Counted from the stretch's first letter, positions 50,101 to 61,820 are shown. The stretch: DNA of 64,000 bases from Cunninghamia lanceolata (GCA_027924645.1 BSBN01000233.1:10496501-10560500); one strand, 5' to 3'. Notes: generated from the letters alone by a model not told the origin. Numbers and translations are program-made.

Positions 50101-51309
50101 GGAAGATGTCCTCCAAGATTGCAGGCTTCACAGAGAAGAGCCTTGAAGATAAGGTCACAAAAATATATGATGAATTGGGGAATCCTTTTCGAGAAGAATT
50201 ATGAAGGAATATACCTGAGATGCTTAGAAAATCCAGAAGCAAATAAGGTTTTATCAGAATTACATGACAAGTTCGGAACAACACATGGATTAGCCCTAGC
50301 CACAACACATGCAATCCTTAGAGCAGGATATTATTGGCCCACAGTTTTTAAAGATACAGTTGAACATGTTAAATGTTGTCATGTATGTCAAGTTGCCACC
50401 AACAGAGAGAAATATGTTGCACAACCCTTATAGCCAGTGATGGAAGAGCACCCATTTGCACAATGGGGCATGGACTTCATAGGACCAATCAATCCTCCAT
50501 CATCATCAGACCATAGGTATGTCTTAACAATTATTGATTATTGTACCAGATGGACTAAAGCTGTCAGCTGCAAAACTTGTACTGCAGATGATGTTGTCAA
50601 ATTCCTAGAAAGCAACATTGTCACCAGGTATGGAACTCCTTATGCTCTGGTAAGTGATAATGGTTCTACCTTCACTTCAACCAAATTATCAAGTTAGTCT
50701 TTTGATCATGGGATCATACTCAAGTCTTCATCCAACTATTATCCCCAAGGGAATGGATTGGCAGAATCCACTAACAAAAAATTGCTGAATATCATAAGAA
50801 AATTAATAGAGAAGAACTCTAGGGAATGGAGCTCATTTCTAAAGTATGCCTTATGGGTAGACAGAACTAGAATGAAAACTACCTTAGGAAACTCACCTTT
50901 TCACTTAGTATATGGGGTAGATCATATCCTCCCTGTAAACTTGAAAATTCCTACCCTGCAGTTTGCCTAAGAATACCTAGGCATAGATAATAGACAAGAA
51001 GTTAGGTTGCTTCAACTGATGCACTTGGAAGAGAAAAGAAGTCAGGCAATTGACCAATTTGCAAAACATCAGGCTATTGTCAAACACTAGTTTGACAAAA
51101 GGGCCAAAATTAAAGGTTTCAGAATATCTGATCTAGTCCTGATGTGGGATAAAGCCCATGAGAGGAAAGGTGACCATGGCAAATTTGACAGATTATGGGT
51201 AGGTCTCTTTCAAATTTCTGAGATACTAGGAGACAACACTTATAGGCTTAAGAACCTGATAGGTGAGGATGTCCCATTGCCAGTCAATGGACAATTCCTC
51301 AAACATTAA
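50101..51309 (+). pseudogene. element D integrase
   Basis: Zinc site: LHDKFGTTHGLALATTHAIL, RAGYYWPTVF, then CCHVCQ (50250-50400). After a TAG at 50431, the core gives WGMDFIGPINPP (Asp), VSDNGSTFTS (Asp) and GNGLAESTNKKLL (Glu). A TAG lies at 50695, and more stops lie near 50968 and 51088. The end matches element C's integrase (LWVGLFQISEILGDNTYRLK, then VNGQFLKH and TAA at 51307-51309), with WVGLFQIS where gypsy integrases usually have GP(Y/F). No chromodomain. Confidence 0.92.
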
Positions 51310-52170
51310 TTCCAAGCCTAAGTGATTTCATGACAGTCATGTGTATCATATTGCACATTTGTATAGTTGCTTATACAGTTGTGTTTCTATTGTTTTGTTT
51401 GTCCTATTTTCTTTTGGTTGAGCTTTTTTTTTGGTTAGTCAAGATGATGCACTTCATCACCATAGAAAACAAACAAATTGTTAAGATTCAAGTGATGAGA
51501 TCAAATTTAGACATAGGTTATGATTCATTCTAAGAAGTATTCATGATTAGGTCTATGATATCCTTTCATCAAGGTGCCTTTCTTGATCAAAGTGAGTCAA
51601 TCACAATGAAACACATAACAGCCTTGGGTTTGTTAAAAATACAAGTATAGGTGTTAAGTGAAAAATCTAAAGGGACTCCCTTGCTACCAATACAATCTCC
51701 AACCTAAAGCTGCAAGTGACTATACCTTGTGTAAATGAGCTAACATGATGATATCAGATACAAATTTTAAAGAAAATTAGAAAATAAATAAAAATTAGGC
51801 CATCTAAGTAACTCTATCGGGGCTATAGACGCCTGCTGGCAGTGGGGCTCTCCTTAGGGAGATTGTATAGATAACCTTGCCAAGGCTATAGACACCTACT
51901 GGCAGCAAGGCTCTATCCAGGTTGGCTATGAGGGATGATCTCCAACTATGTAGTTTAACACCAGTTACTTGTGCTTTCAACTTGCTTTCAAGATGAAGAT
52001 AATTAATCATATGCACACACCTGATCCTTTGTTAGCATTGTTACCATGATGAACTTTTACCATTATGAAGATCATGATGCTTGTGCTTAGAAAAGAATTA
52101 CAATAATATGGATGAATGTGATCACATCACTTGAATCATTGCAATTTGTTTGTTTTCTTTGGTGGCAAGT
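51310..52170 (+). other. element D spacer between integrase and 3' LTR
   Basis: Non-coding, AT-rich. It contains a two-copy tandem repeat with a 63-bp period (about 51812-51915) centred on GGCTATAGAC(G/A)CCT. The purine tract before the 3' LTR is weak (GGTGGCAAG at 52161-52169), so the polypurine tract may be decayed. No further ORF is supported. Confidence 0.6.
51812..51915. repeat. two-copy tandem repeat, 63-bp period
   Basis: GGCTATAGACGCCTGCTGGC at 51821 and GGCTATAGACACCTACTGGC at 51884, with matching flanks (AGTGGGGCTCT, AGCAAGGCTCT). On the minus strand it gives a repeated PxGVYS peptide, which is not evidence of coding. Confidence 0.8.
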
Positions 52171-55100
52171 TGTTGTGTGGTTACAAAACATGCCCCATTT
52201 TGACTTGGCAAAATAGGGACCCAACTTTTTGGCTTGTTTTGTGCTTTCGGGCAGTTTGGTAAAAGTAAGTCATGCAGATCATCATGCATGGGGAGGCTGG
52301 GTAAGTCATCATTATGAGGTTAGTTTGTCAAATTTTATATTTCATTCCAATAACCTCATATTTAGAAAGAGCATCAAATTTCATGCAGGTTTGTCTTTTG
52401 CATCACCCTGATATTCGTTAAGGTATGAAAGTTATGAATGGTCAAAGTTTGAGTCAAACCTGATATTCACAAGGAGAGAATCATATTTTGCAACATCCAT
52501 CATATTATAGAAGATCACCCTGATCTAATTTATCACCTGATAAATCATGCGGTCCAAATGTCCAGACGTCAATTTTAGGTGATAATGACCTTTACCCGTC
52601 AAAAACCTTATGCATTTCGCGAGGATCATATTTCTCAATGTAACCTGATATTTCTTAATATCCTCCTGCTGCGAAATATCCCCCTAAGCCATTATCCTGA
52701 TGATGTCATTCAAGTCCAATAAACAAAGAAACAAACATGATGATGATGTCATCATCACATTTACTTCTTAGGTGCATATTTCTTAAACATGATCCTCCTC
52801 ATATAACATGACGATGATGTCATGACACCATAGTGATATACTGCGCCAATATCTGGATGATGTCATCTTGATATTCTGAGAGGGAGAAGGTTATTGTTTA
52901 TCTGGTCATCATGACTTTTGAAACATTACCTGATATATCAAAATATCCTCCTGACGTACTAAGCACGACCTAACGGTGCGTTCATCGCCCGATCTTGTCA
53001 TGATAGTTTTTTCTCTTGAGGAGAAGGATCATATTGCATTGGGGGTGATATTTGATAATATCACCTGATATCTAAATACTATCATATTTTCAAATATATC
53101 ATGTTATATGGATATCACCCTGCTCCCGTTGCTGCCATTGACATTTAATGCACGCAGAGGTTGTATGTAGTTCCTGCCGACCACAAAACCTGATGAAACA
53201 CCTAGTGAAATCCTAAGTTTTCGTGCAAAAATTCAACGGATAAAATCTAATGTGTCAGGGTTTGCCCTAATTTCACCCTAATTGCAAGGTTAAAAGGTAA
53301 ATTCATCGTCATTTTCAAACTTACCTTGCGATAAAATCATTTTTACAGAGCACCATCTTTCCAAACCCTCATACAGGTGACACTTGTACGAATAGAGCTT
53401 ACAGACAAGAAGCGCGGGATTATCAGCAGAATTAAGAGCATTTTTAGACAACCACTACTATAAAGGGATTTGCATAACCAGGTAAGTAATTGAAACCGTC
53501 ATCCTATTGATTCTGCATAGTCAGGTATGATGTTGTTGGTTTGAAATTCTAGTTTATGCATCCCATTATAAATAAATGCTGAATAAGTACAGTAGGCATG
53601 ATGATTAGTAAAGATAAAATGTTATATACATGCATATGAGTATCCATTGTAAGACAAATTGTGTTAATTGCAAATATCCATGGCTAACAAAAGGTTAGCA
53701 AAGTGTGAGGCTGAGTTCAGCAAACCCATGTTTGCATCTCCAAGAGGAATCCTGTTCAAGTATGGTGCCATAACAGATACACATCAGGGGAGTACTGATT
53801 TGGAAGCCTGGTCCACTAAAATAAATGATGAGAAGAATAGAAGCACTTTGTTGGATGCAGTGTTCATGTCCGGAATGTGGAATGCGGCTAGTTTTTCGTA
53901 CTCCATGAAGTCCCCAGAGATGGTGATTGAATGTGCCCAAAATTACAATCCAGAAACCAAACAGGTGGTGAAGCATGGGAGAATATATGCAGACCTATCC
54001 ATTAAGAGTCTTTCCAAGACATTTGGATTGCCATTGGGTAGAAAGGTTAATAGTGTAGACCTCAAGAAATTAGAAGTTGAGTATGAAAATGATAAGAAGC
54101 AGGCCAGGAAGAACATGTGTCAGTGGAGGGTCAAGAATAGCACATATCCTGTAGCTGCCAAACTTCTTGTGCACTTGTTTAAATATGATTTTGATGACGA
54201 GTATCAGTATATGATTGCTCAGCAAGGTCACAAGCCAGGCTAATGCTGGTAGTTTTAAGGAATGGATGTACGGTCTAATCATGATGTGCATGTATGCAGA
54301 CATCATGCCACTATGGGGCCAGTTGATAAGTGATGCTCTACATGAGCAGCTGACGAAGCTGGGAGGTTCAAATTGTTCCTTCTATATGACATCATACATT
54401 GTCTACTCTTGTGCTTGCAAAGGCACATTTGATGCATTGACAATAGTTGGAAAGATTGGTGGAACCACCAATGATGCTCACATCTGGGATCATCATCTCC
54501 AATTGCAAAGAATTAACTACCTCCAGGACTATAAATTGGTGAATGATGCATTCTCTATGCATCTAGTGAGAACCATGGAAGAGGACAGGACAAAAAGATT
54601 GAGCATGGAAGCTCAAGAGATAATCTATAGGCATGGAGCCTGGTATATTCAATTTGCCACATTTTCTTATATGAGAATTGAGGGTTTTGAAGGACATCCC
54701 CTCATGCTGCCAAGATACCCCACTGATGCAGTGATACTGATGGAATTCATAAGGCAGAGCTCCACAATGCTGAAAACATACAAGGATGCTCAGAAAATAC
54801 CACCAATATTGTTTCTAGTCTCCATTGGCTGGTATATGTGCCCAGATTCAGAGAGTATCAAGAAGGTGATGGTCATCTTGAATAAAATGCAGTTGCAGCC
54901 ATTCCCACTGATAAGACCATATGATCCTTATGGGAGGATACAAAAAATAATAGGGAAGCCTATTCACAAGAGGCACCTAGAGGACTTCTGGGCGGATTAT
55001 GAGGATGAGGCGGAAGCTAGAAGAAGAAGATACCAAAGGTTGACACTGAATCAAATCAGAACCTTTGACTGCATCCCCATTCCTCAACAGTTGAAGAAAG

Positions 55101-58100
55101 ATGATGGTAGGATAATGGCAGATGAATATGAGGAAAAGAAAACATATAATGACACCATATCTACACCTGAACTAACTATACAAGAAGATATATCTTTAGA
55201 TCCTTTCATTGCCATGACATTACACTTAACCCAACCTTGGGTTGATGAACAAATTGAGGCATTAAAGAAGAAAGGTGTTTCCATTACTGTGGACAACAAG
55301 AAGAAAGGACAGGATATTCCTGATGAGGAATATGATGATTTTATAAATGAAAAAAGGAAATCTAAGGGAGACAGGTTACCTCCACAACAACAACAAAGCA
55401 AAAGACCCCCTAGGGGTAAGAAGATTGATAGTGAACCCAAGGCAGTGAATATTGAGAGGGTAGTGTTTATAGCTGAAGAGGCATCAGGATCAGGATCAGG
55501 ATCAGCATCAGCATCACCTCCACGGACAAGTAAACAAAAGTCCAAGAAAGCCAAGATAGTAGAGGCAAAACTTACTGAGACCCAAGAGGAGGGTCGGTCC
55601 TCACGAAAAACAATGGAAGAGGATATCCTTATGGAGGAAGAGCCTGAGGAAGAGGAGGCCCCTTTGCTATTTAAAAGGAAGAGAAAAGCTCCATAGGTGG
55701 TGGCAGCTACCCCACCTAAGAAACCAAGAACATCCATGAGGGGTGAAATAAAGCAATCCCCTATACTATTGAAAGGCGCAGGTAGTGAAGTTGTGCACAA
55801 GGAATTTCAACACAATGTGAAGTTCAAAACTAAACTTGCAGAAGAGCAAAGTAAAGAAACCTCCAAGATGCAAGAAGGATGTCATATCTCATTGGAGGAA
55901 ACAATTAATCTATCTAATGATGATGTTGTGAAGAAAGTAGCTTCACAGAAGATGGAGACCCTTGCTGCAGGTACACACATGACTCCTCATAAGACTCCAT
56001 CAGTTCAAACAATACTGGAGGAGATAAAGCAAGTGGAAACCAAAAAAGAAAAGAGCCCAGAGAAGATAGCCCAAGAAATAGGGTTGGACACATTAATTGC
56101 ACAGGTGACAAGTCCTGCAGTAGTGGATTTGACAGGTAAACAGGATGTAAGTCCTGAACATCTAGCAAGTACACCTGACAAAGGGCAACATATAGAAGAA
56201 GTAAAGATGGCAGAACCAGAAGGCCATGCTTCAGAAATAAGCCAACAAAGCCCATAGGATGCATCAGTGAGCCTACTATAGTAGAAGTTTAGGAAAAGAA
56301 GGCTGATGAGAAAGATGTAATAAAAGATCCTACTTCTAAATTTCAAGAAGTAAGTGGTGCGGTTGCAGAACAAATTGTGGTTGTAGAACAAACACCAGCA
56401 CCTAAGGAGGATTATGGAATATCCACTGCTATAAATGTGCCTCCATAGGAGGAAAAGATAAAAGTGGATGAGGTAGTAAAGGAGAAGGATCATGATCATC
56501 ATATTCATCATATGGACACATCACAAGATCCTCCACCTCAGGATGATGCTCCTCTAGAAATAGAAGTGCCTCAATAGGGGGATGTACCACAGGATCAACC
56601 TTAGAGTGAGCATCATGAAGAAGAAATGAGGAAATCACCTACTCCATCATATATGCTGACAGATACAGGAGATAAAGGTTAACATCATGATGATGCTTAG
56701 AAACATGATTAGGTACCTCCATGGTTGGAAAAGGAAGTAAACGTAGAGGTAGATTTTGAAATTCAAGAATTCGATGTATCTACCTTATTTTTTGAAAATA
56801 TAATAAAACCAAAGAGGAAGGCCATAATGACTTTGGCCATTAAAAGGGATCCCACAACTAGAAGAAGGACTGCACAAATTGCAATTCCTACTGTAGATAA
56901 AGAAAAAGGTAAAATTACTCTGGAAGAATTCCAGATTAATACAGTTGACCTAGGGTTTGCAAATGAAGACTAGGAGGGTCAAGAAAGTAAACACATCATT
57001 GATTCTTTAATTCAAAAGGTTAAGAAGGAAAAAAAGAAAAATAAGCAACACAAAGAGCACATTGCTCAGTCGCATACATATATAGGCAGATTAACTAATC
57101 CTAAGGATAGTTCCACTGATCATGCAGTCCCATTGACTACTATTTCCCAAGATGAGGTGTATAAGTTGGATCTCATGAAACATGAGTCCTCGATACTGAG
57201 AAAGTGGATGTATTCCACATTTGATACATCAGAGGAAGTGGTAAAGGCCTCTTTGAAGAGGTGGAGTACTCACAGTGACTCCAAGAAAAAAGTAGACAAG
57301 TTGCAAATGCAGACAGGTAAAAGGTCTTTCCAATTGGAGAAGATAGTGGATATCTTGGGAGAAATAAGGAGGATAAATCCTCAACTGCTTATCAACAAGA
57401 AGGTACTAAATAATAACACTGCATTATTGGTTGATATATGGTATAAGGACATTCAATTTGAATGTGATGTGCTCAAAAGATGTAACAATAAGCTGAGAGA
57501 GATCAGCATAAAACTGCATGATATGATGTCTTTTAAGGCTAAAATTTTGGTAACCTTGGAAGCAAAAGTGGAAGGGAAGATAGGTAATCAAGATGAAGAG
57601 TTTGCAATCCAAGCTCTACATAATAATTCCAATTTGTTGTAGATGATCCACTAGGCCAACTGGTAGAAGAGATCATGGATAAATTGGTGAGGGCCAAGAT
57701 AAAAATAGAACATTATAATGAGACACTGCACAATAGGAAAAATAAGCTGGACAGCATCAGAAACAAATACCAGGCACATAAACACGCCATCATCAAAGCA
57801 AAGACTCGGGGTGGCGAAGAAATAGATAAAATTGTGTAGTTGTATGAATAGGTCAGGATCAGCATGCAACCTCATATACAGGGTCATCATCATCAGGATG
57901 ATGAAGGTTTAGGAAGTGATGCGCATGATGATGAAGCCCATGGGTTAGATAAAGTAGATGATGATGCATCATAAAGTAAATATCAGCATATGATACTTAG
58001 TGAAAATAAGTATTTCAGATAGTTGCCAGCTGGCAACTTGTGCCATTTTGATAAGGTTGGCATAGTCAAAAGGAAATGCTAACCATAGATATTCATAGAG

Positions 58101-58977
58101 AATTCAAGATCATGGATCTTTTGTAACCGATTCCTCACCTTGTTCTATAAAAGGTGTTGGAATGCCTCATTTCAAATATATGAAACTTAATTGAAATCTG
58201 TCTGCTGAAATATTCAGGGCTCATTTCAAAGCTTTTTGTATACATTTATATCTTTGCATACTTAATGAATGAGAAGACTTGTTTGATTACAATTCATAGT
58301 AAATCTTGAGTAATCAGTGTGTGAATTCCAGATATATGCTGTGACTTGCTGCATCCCTTGGAATGCATGTCTACTTGCATATGTTGTTTTCATACAATTC
58401 CTTTGAAGTTAGCATCAACTGTATCTAGCTGTGGAATGTCCTGGTGAACATATGGTTTGGTTTTCTTCTCTTCAAGACTGTATTTGGTGTACATGTGGTT
58501 CAATAGTTGAAGGTTCAACATTCATTTGAAGCATTTCTTTCAATTTCCTTTAAATTTCAGAGCATTTCACAATCATAATTGCAAATAACTAATAATCTTA
58601 AGCAAAACAATGCAAATATGTGGACATCTCGTAGATAATTGAAAATATTTAGCATATTTGAAGGTAAAGCATGTATAATTGATGAATATCATACAAGTAT
58701 TTGAGTATAACTGTATCATTTGATCAAATAGTTGTATAACATGACCTCTCTCTAAAGAATCCTTGCAGAAATAGTGTCATGATGATGAACTCGACGTAAG
58801 GCCCCAAAATGGAAGCAGCAACACACATCAACCTCTGAGTAACATCAGATGATTAAGACCTAATCACTTGAGACTTGGGATCATGAATTCTCTAAATTCA
58901 TCGTATCTTTCAAGATGAATAAAGGTTAATGTGTACTTTTATTCTATGCTTGTTTATGACTAACATCATGACCAACA
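52171..58977 (+). repeat. 3' LTR of element D (6.8 kb, carries an ORF)
   Basis: Begins TGTTGTGTGG, ends GACCAACA at the GATTG duplication. Matches 37019-43848 along its whole length, with about 8% differences in the ORF part. TATA at 58146-58153; the AATAAA of the 5' copy reads AGTAAA here. Near 53459-53487 a TATAAAG and a consensus splice donor CAG/GTAAGT lie about 200 bp before the ORF. Confidence 0.95.
53680..57974 (+). pseudogene. element D LTR-encoded ORF, 3' LTR copy (better preserved)
   Basis: About 1,430 codons from ATG at 53680 to TAA at 57974. N-terminal 500 residues look globular and hydrophobic-rich: a KSLSKTFGLPLGRKVNSVDL segment, FKYDFDDEYQYM, FKEWMYGLIMMCMYADIMP, SNCSFYMTSYIVYSC, and HLEDFWADYEDEAEARRRRY. 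Then come a Lys/Glu/Gln-rich hydrophilic region with Ser/Gly repeats, a His/Asp stretch, helical coiled-coil-like segments (57133-57642) and a His/Asp-rich tail. Breaks: a 5-bp deletion near 54216, TAG at 55694 and 56255, a 1-bp deletion near 56270, and TAGs at 56446, 56575 and 57849 shared with the 5' copy. No named domain recognised. It lies in U3, like an extra 3' gene of a retrovirus by position only. The antisense frame 55084-55800 is its shadow. Confidence 0.82.
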
Positions 58978-58982
58978 GATTG

Positions 58983-59890
58983 CATGTAGCTTCAATGTAT
59001 TTTTCTAACTATCACTGAGATGGGAAGGAGAATTCAAATTCTACAAATAATACACAATGTCCTTGTACCTTTTAGATTCTGACATATTAACAATTTCACT
59101 CTAAACTACATTCACTTGGCATGCTTCTAGATTTGACTGTGTCGTCATCTTAGCCAAACCTTGTCCCCTTACCAATTTTGTGATTTGTATCTCAATGTTA
59201 AACTCTTGAAATTTGTTTATCCACCTACATCTTCTTCTTGTCACTTCCTGCTGAGTGAAAATGTCTTTAACTATTGCATGGGGCATATATGCAACTATTT
59301 AAAAGCCTACTAAATATGGCCTGAAGCTTTTGACTGCTTTAAGCAATACATATGCCTATTTTTCCATGATATCATATTTTAACTCAGTTGCCTACAATGA
59401 CATACTGAAGAAAGCAATAGGTTGCTCAAAACCATCTTCATTTTTCTGTAATAAACATGCAGTAATAGTATGAAAAGAAGCAAATGAGAACAACTGAACT
59501 GACTTAGAAAAATTAGAAGATATCAATACAGGAGCCATCTTTATAGCTTCTCTGATATTCTGAAATGATTTAGTTACTTCACTTTCCCATTTAATAGCTT
59601 CACCCTTCTTCAGCATTTTAGAGATATCCTTTGTAATCTCTACAAAATTAGGGATGAATCTTCTAAAAAAATTAATCTGTCCAAAGAAGGACTGAATGCC
59701 TTTCATAGTTTTAGGAATTTGAATTCTATCAATTGCAACAACCCTTTCAGGATCAATCCTAACTCCATCCTTGGAAATAATGTGCCCCAATAGTTTTCCT
59801 TCTACTACCCCAAAAGCACATTTCTTCAAGTTAAGTGAAATGCCATACTCCAGTGCTCTAATAAAAAATTGTTCTAGATGCATTCAATGT
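58983..59890 (-). pseudogene. element C RT C-terminal part and RT-linked RNase H
   Basis: Minus strand. EYGISLNLKKCAFGVVEGKL, LGHIISKDGVRIDPERVVAI and FFGQINFFRRFIPNFVEITK are the RT thumb and connection. The RNase H follows with LFSFASFHTITACLLQ in place of a TDAS first motif, then PIAFFSMSL and a tether ending at the cut site (ITKLVRGQGLAKM at about 59160-59190). Stops at about 59391 and 59340 and others. Same missing first Asp as element D. Confidence 0.85.
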
Positions 59891-60690
59891 TGGTCTTTCT
59901 TTTTTGAATAGGTAGTTAGATCATCCTGATATACAGCCAAGGTTGAGTCAATCAATCCTGCAAAAGCAACATCCATAGCCCTCTAGAATGTAGCACTTGC
60001 ATTTGTTAGTCCAAATGGCATTCTTACATATACATAAGTCCCCCATGGAGTGGTGAAGGCAGTCTTGTATTGTTCAGATTCTTTTACCTTCACCTGATTG
60101 TATCCTGAAAATCCATCCATCATGGATAAAAGCTCACAACCAGTTACTTTCTATAGCATAGCCTCCATGTTGGGTAGTGGATAATTATCCTTTAAAGAAG
60201 ATACATTCAAATTTCTAAAATCCACACAAAGTCTTATATCACCATTTTTCTTTCTAACTGGGACAAGATTGGACACCCAAGTTGAGTGTCTGATAGGCAC
60301 AATTATTCTAGCCTCCCTAAGCTTCATGAGTTCTTCTTGCATTTTGAAGCCAAAGTTGGGTTGATAGGTCTTTGTTTCTGTCTGAATGGCTTAGCTTCAA
60401 GCTTCAAAGGAATCTCATGCTAGAATAGGTCCTCTCTATAAGCTTTTAGGTCCTCATATGACCATGCAAAGACATGCTTATATCTTTTCAACAATGCAAT
60501 CAACATGTTCCTGATGTGTGGCTTGAGCTATTTTCCAATATATACCCTTTTGGGGGCATGAGATGTCCCCAAGTTTATCTCCTCCAAGTCATTCTTGTTT
60601 GTAGGAGATGCCTTCATAACAAACTGGTCCCTATTGTCAAATTCTCTTTCTAAAGCAACCAGCCCTCTGGGGATTTTATTTGTTTTAAGC
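59891..60690 (-). pseudogene. element C reverse transcriptase core
   Basis: Minus strand from about 60345: MQEELMKLREARIIVPIRHS, TWVSNLVPVRKKNGDIRLCV, DFRNLNVSSLKDNYPLPN, a stop near 60150, then SMMDGFSGYNQVKV, a TAFTTPWGTYVYVRMPFGL segment, a stop where Gln or Trp is expected, RAMDVAFAGLIDS, and AVYQDDLTTYSKK (about 59905-59940). The YxDD is YQDD; both Asp are kept. The segment 60345-60690 upstream is frame-shifted and carries the usual variable region before RT. Confidence 0.9.
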
Positions 60691-61290
60691 TAAATTACTT
60701 CTTTCCCCAAAAGAGTTTCTTTTCCATCCACAACTTCTACAAAATTCTGAAAATCAATCTCTTGGTTCTCATATTCATCTATGAAGTGTAGGAACCTCAA
60801 CAAATCTTTATCATCATCAAATACTTGCCAACTGCATATATTTTCTAGTACTACAAGTCTAATTTTAATCTCAACATTTGTAACATCAGACAGAGTAAAT
60901 ATCATCTGGCCTTATGGCCACATTAGCTAAAAAATCTACCATGACATTTTTTGATCTTTCTATCCAGTTTATTGAAAAAGCATCAAACAACTCAATTGTG
61001 TCCCATACAACATGCTTATATTGTTTTAACCTTTTATTCTTCGAAGCATATCTATCTCTAACCTAGGAAACAATTAATTCTGAATCTCCAAAAACTTTTA
61101 TCATCTTAATTCCATGCTTTAGAGAAACATTCAATCCTAGTAACAGAGCTTCATATTCTGCAATATTATTTGTGTAGGCAAACTTTAACAGGAAAGATAA
61201 CTTTAGAAGCTTACCAGCTGGAGACAAAAACACAATGCCAGCACCAGAACCTTCCTTTGAACAAGCTCCATCAAAATACATAGTCCAAAG
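60691..61290 (-). pseudogene. element C first RNase H (plant/archaeal-type), upstream of RT
   Basis: Minus strand from 61281: MYFDGACSKEGSGAG (Asp), TNNIAEYEALLLGL (Glu), VFGDSELIVS (Asp), a TAG at 61060-61062, then RYASKNKRLKQYKHVVWDTI, and NVMVDFLANVA with the last Asp near 60925. All four catalytic positions are present. It stands between protease and RT, as in element D. A frameshift follows, into an acidic spacer (60690-60905). Confidence 0.88.
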
Positions 61291-61820
61291 ACCCTATTGG
61301 TCAAGCTCTTTAATGCATCCCTCCCTTTACCTCCTTGATCATCTGAGACAACTCTAAAATTTTCACAGTCAGTGTGCACAAAATAGACATGCTCATCTGG
61401 ATCTTGATATTCAACTATCTCTAGTGACCTTTCTTCTCTAACCAGTTTGACATTTTTACCATTCATTGGAATCATGGCATATGATAGATCTAACTGCATA
61501 CTCCCTCCAATCAATGATGCCCATCTTCTTGACAACATCATACCATATTGTGGCTTTATGTTAACCGATATTATGTTCATTCTGTATGTTTTTTCTAGAT
61601 ATGCTGCTAACCTAAAATCCACATCCTTGATGATTCCAATAACTGGTACCTCCCTAGCATCCATTGCATAGCATTTTCCACATGCCTTATCTATCTTCAA
61701 TCCAGCTTGTTGCACGATAGCTAGAGGCATAATATTTTTTGATGCTCCTAAATCAAGCATCCAATTCCTAATTGTTTTTCCATTAATAACAAGGGAGACA
61801 TAAAATGGCTCAACCTATGA
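61291..61820 (-). pseudogene. element C protease
   Basis: Aspartic protease that cleaves the polyprotein. Minus strand from about 61760: MLDLGASKNIMPLAIVQQAG, with the active-site D-x-G-A-S reading DLGAS where Ser or Thr usually follows the Asp. Next are VIGIIKDVDFRLAAY, MLSRRWASLIGGSMQLDLSY and AMIPMNGK, the region after the protease shared with element D (RDWSKTLNGYMATDFSH). The long frame continues to 61203 but its last 30 residues are out of the true frame, which has moved to the RNase H. Confidence 0.82.

Larger units (their letters stand above)
37019..58977 (+). mobile_element. element D: 22-kb Tat-like Ty3/gypsy element with ORF-bearing 6.8-kb LTRs
   Basis: A 21,959-bp element flanked by exact GATTG duplications (37014-37018, 58978-58982). 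5' LTR 37019-43848, 3' LTR 52171-58977. After the 5' LTR is a TGGCGCTAGAAGGAGGG primer-like site, then a 470-bp leader, gag, protease with extra zinc-like modules, a first RNase H, RT, a second RNase H, integrase and an 860-bp 3' spacer. Each LTR holds a roughly 4.3-kb non-gag-pol reading frame in U3. In a 420-bp LTR sample I count about 35 differences (about 8%). All frames are broken. RT and integrase motifs place it with non-chromodomain Tat-type gypsy elements. Confidence 0.95.

Noticed and set aside
55084..55800. 238-codon frame on the minus strand
   Set aside because: Antisense shadow of the LTR ORF at 53680-57974. Its Ser/Phe/Leu-rich make-up reflects the Lys/Glu-rich sense strand.
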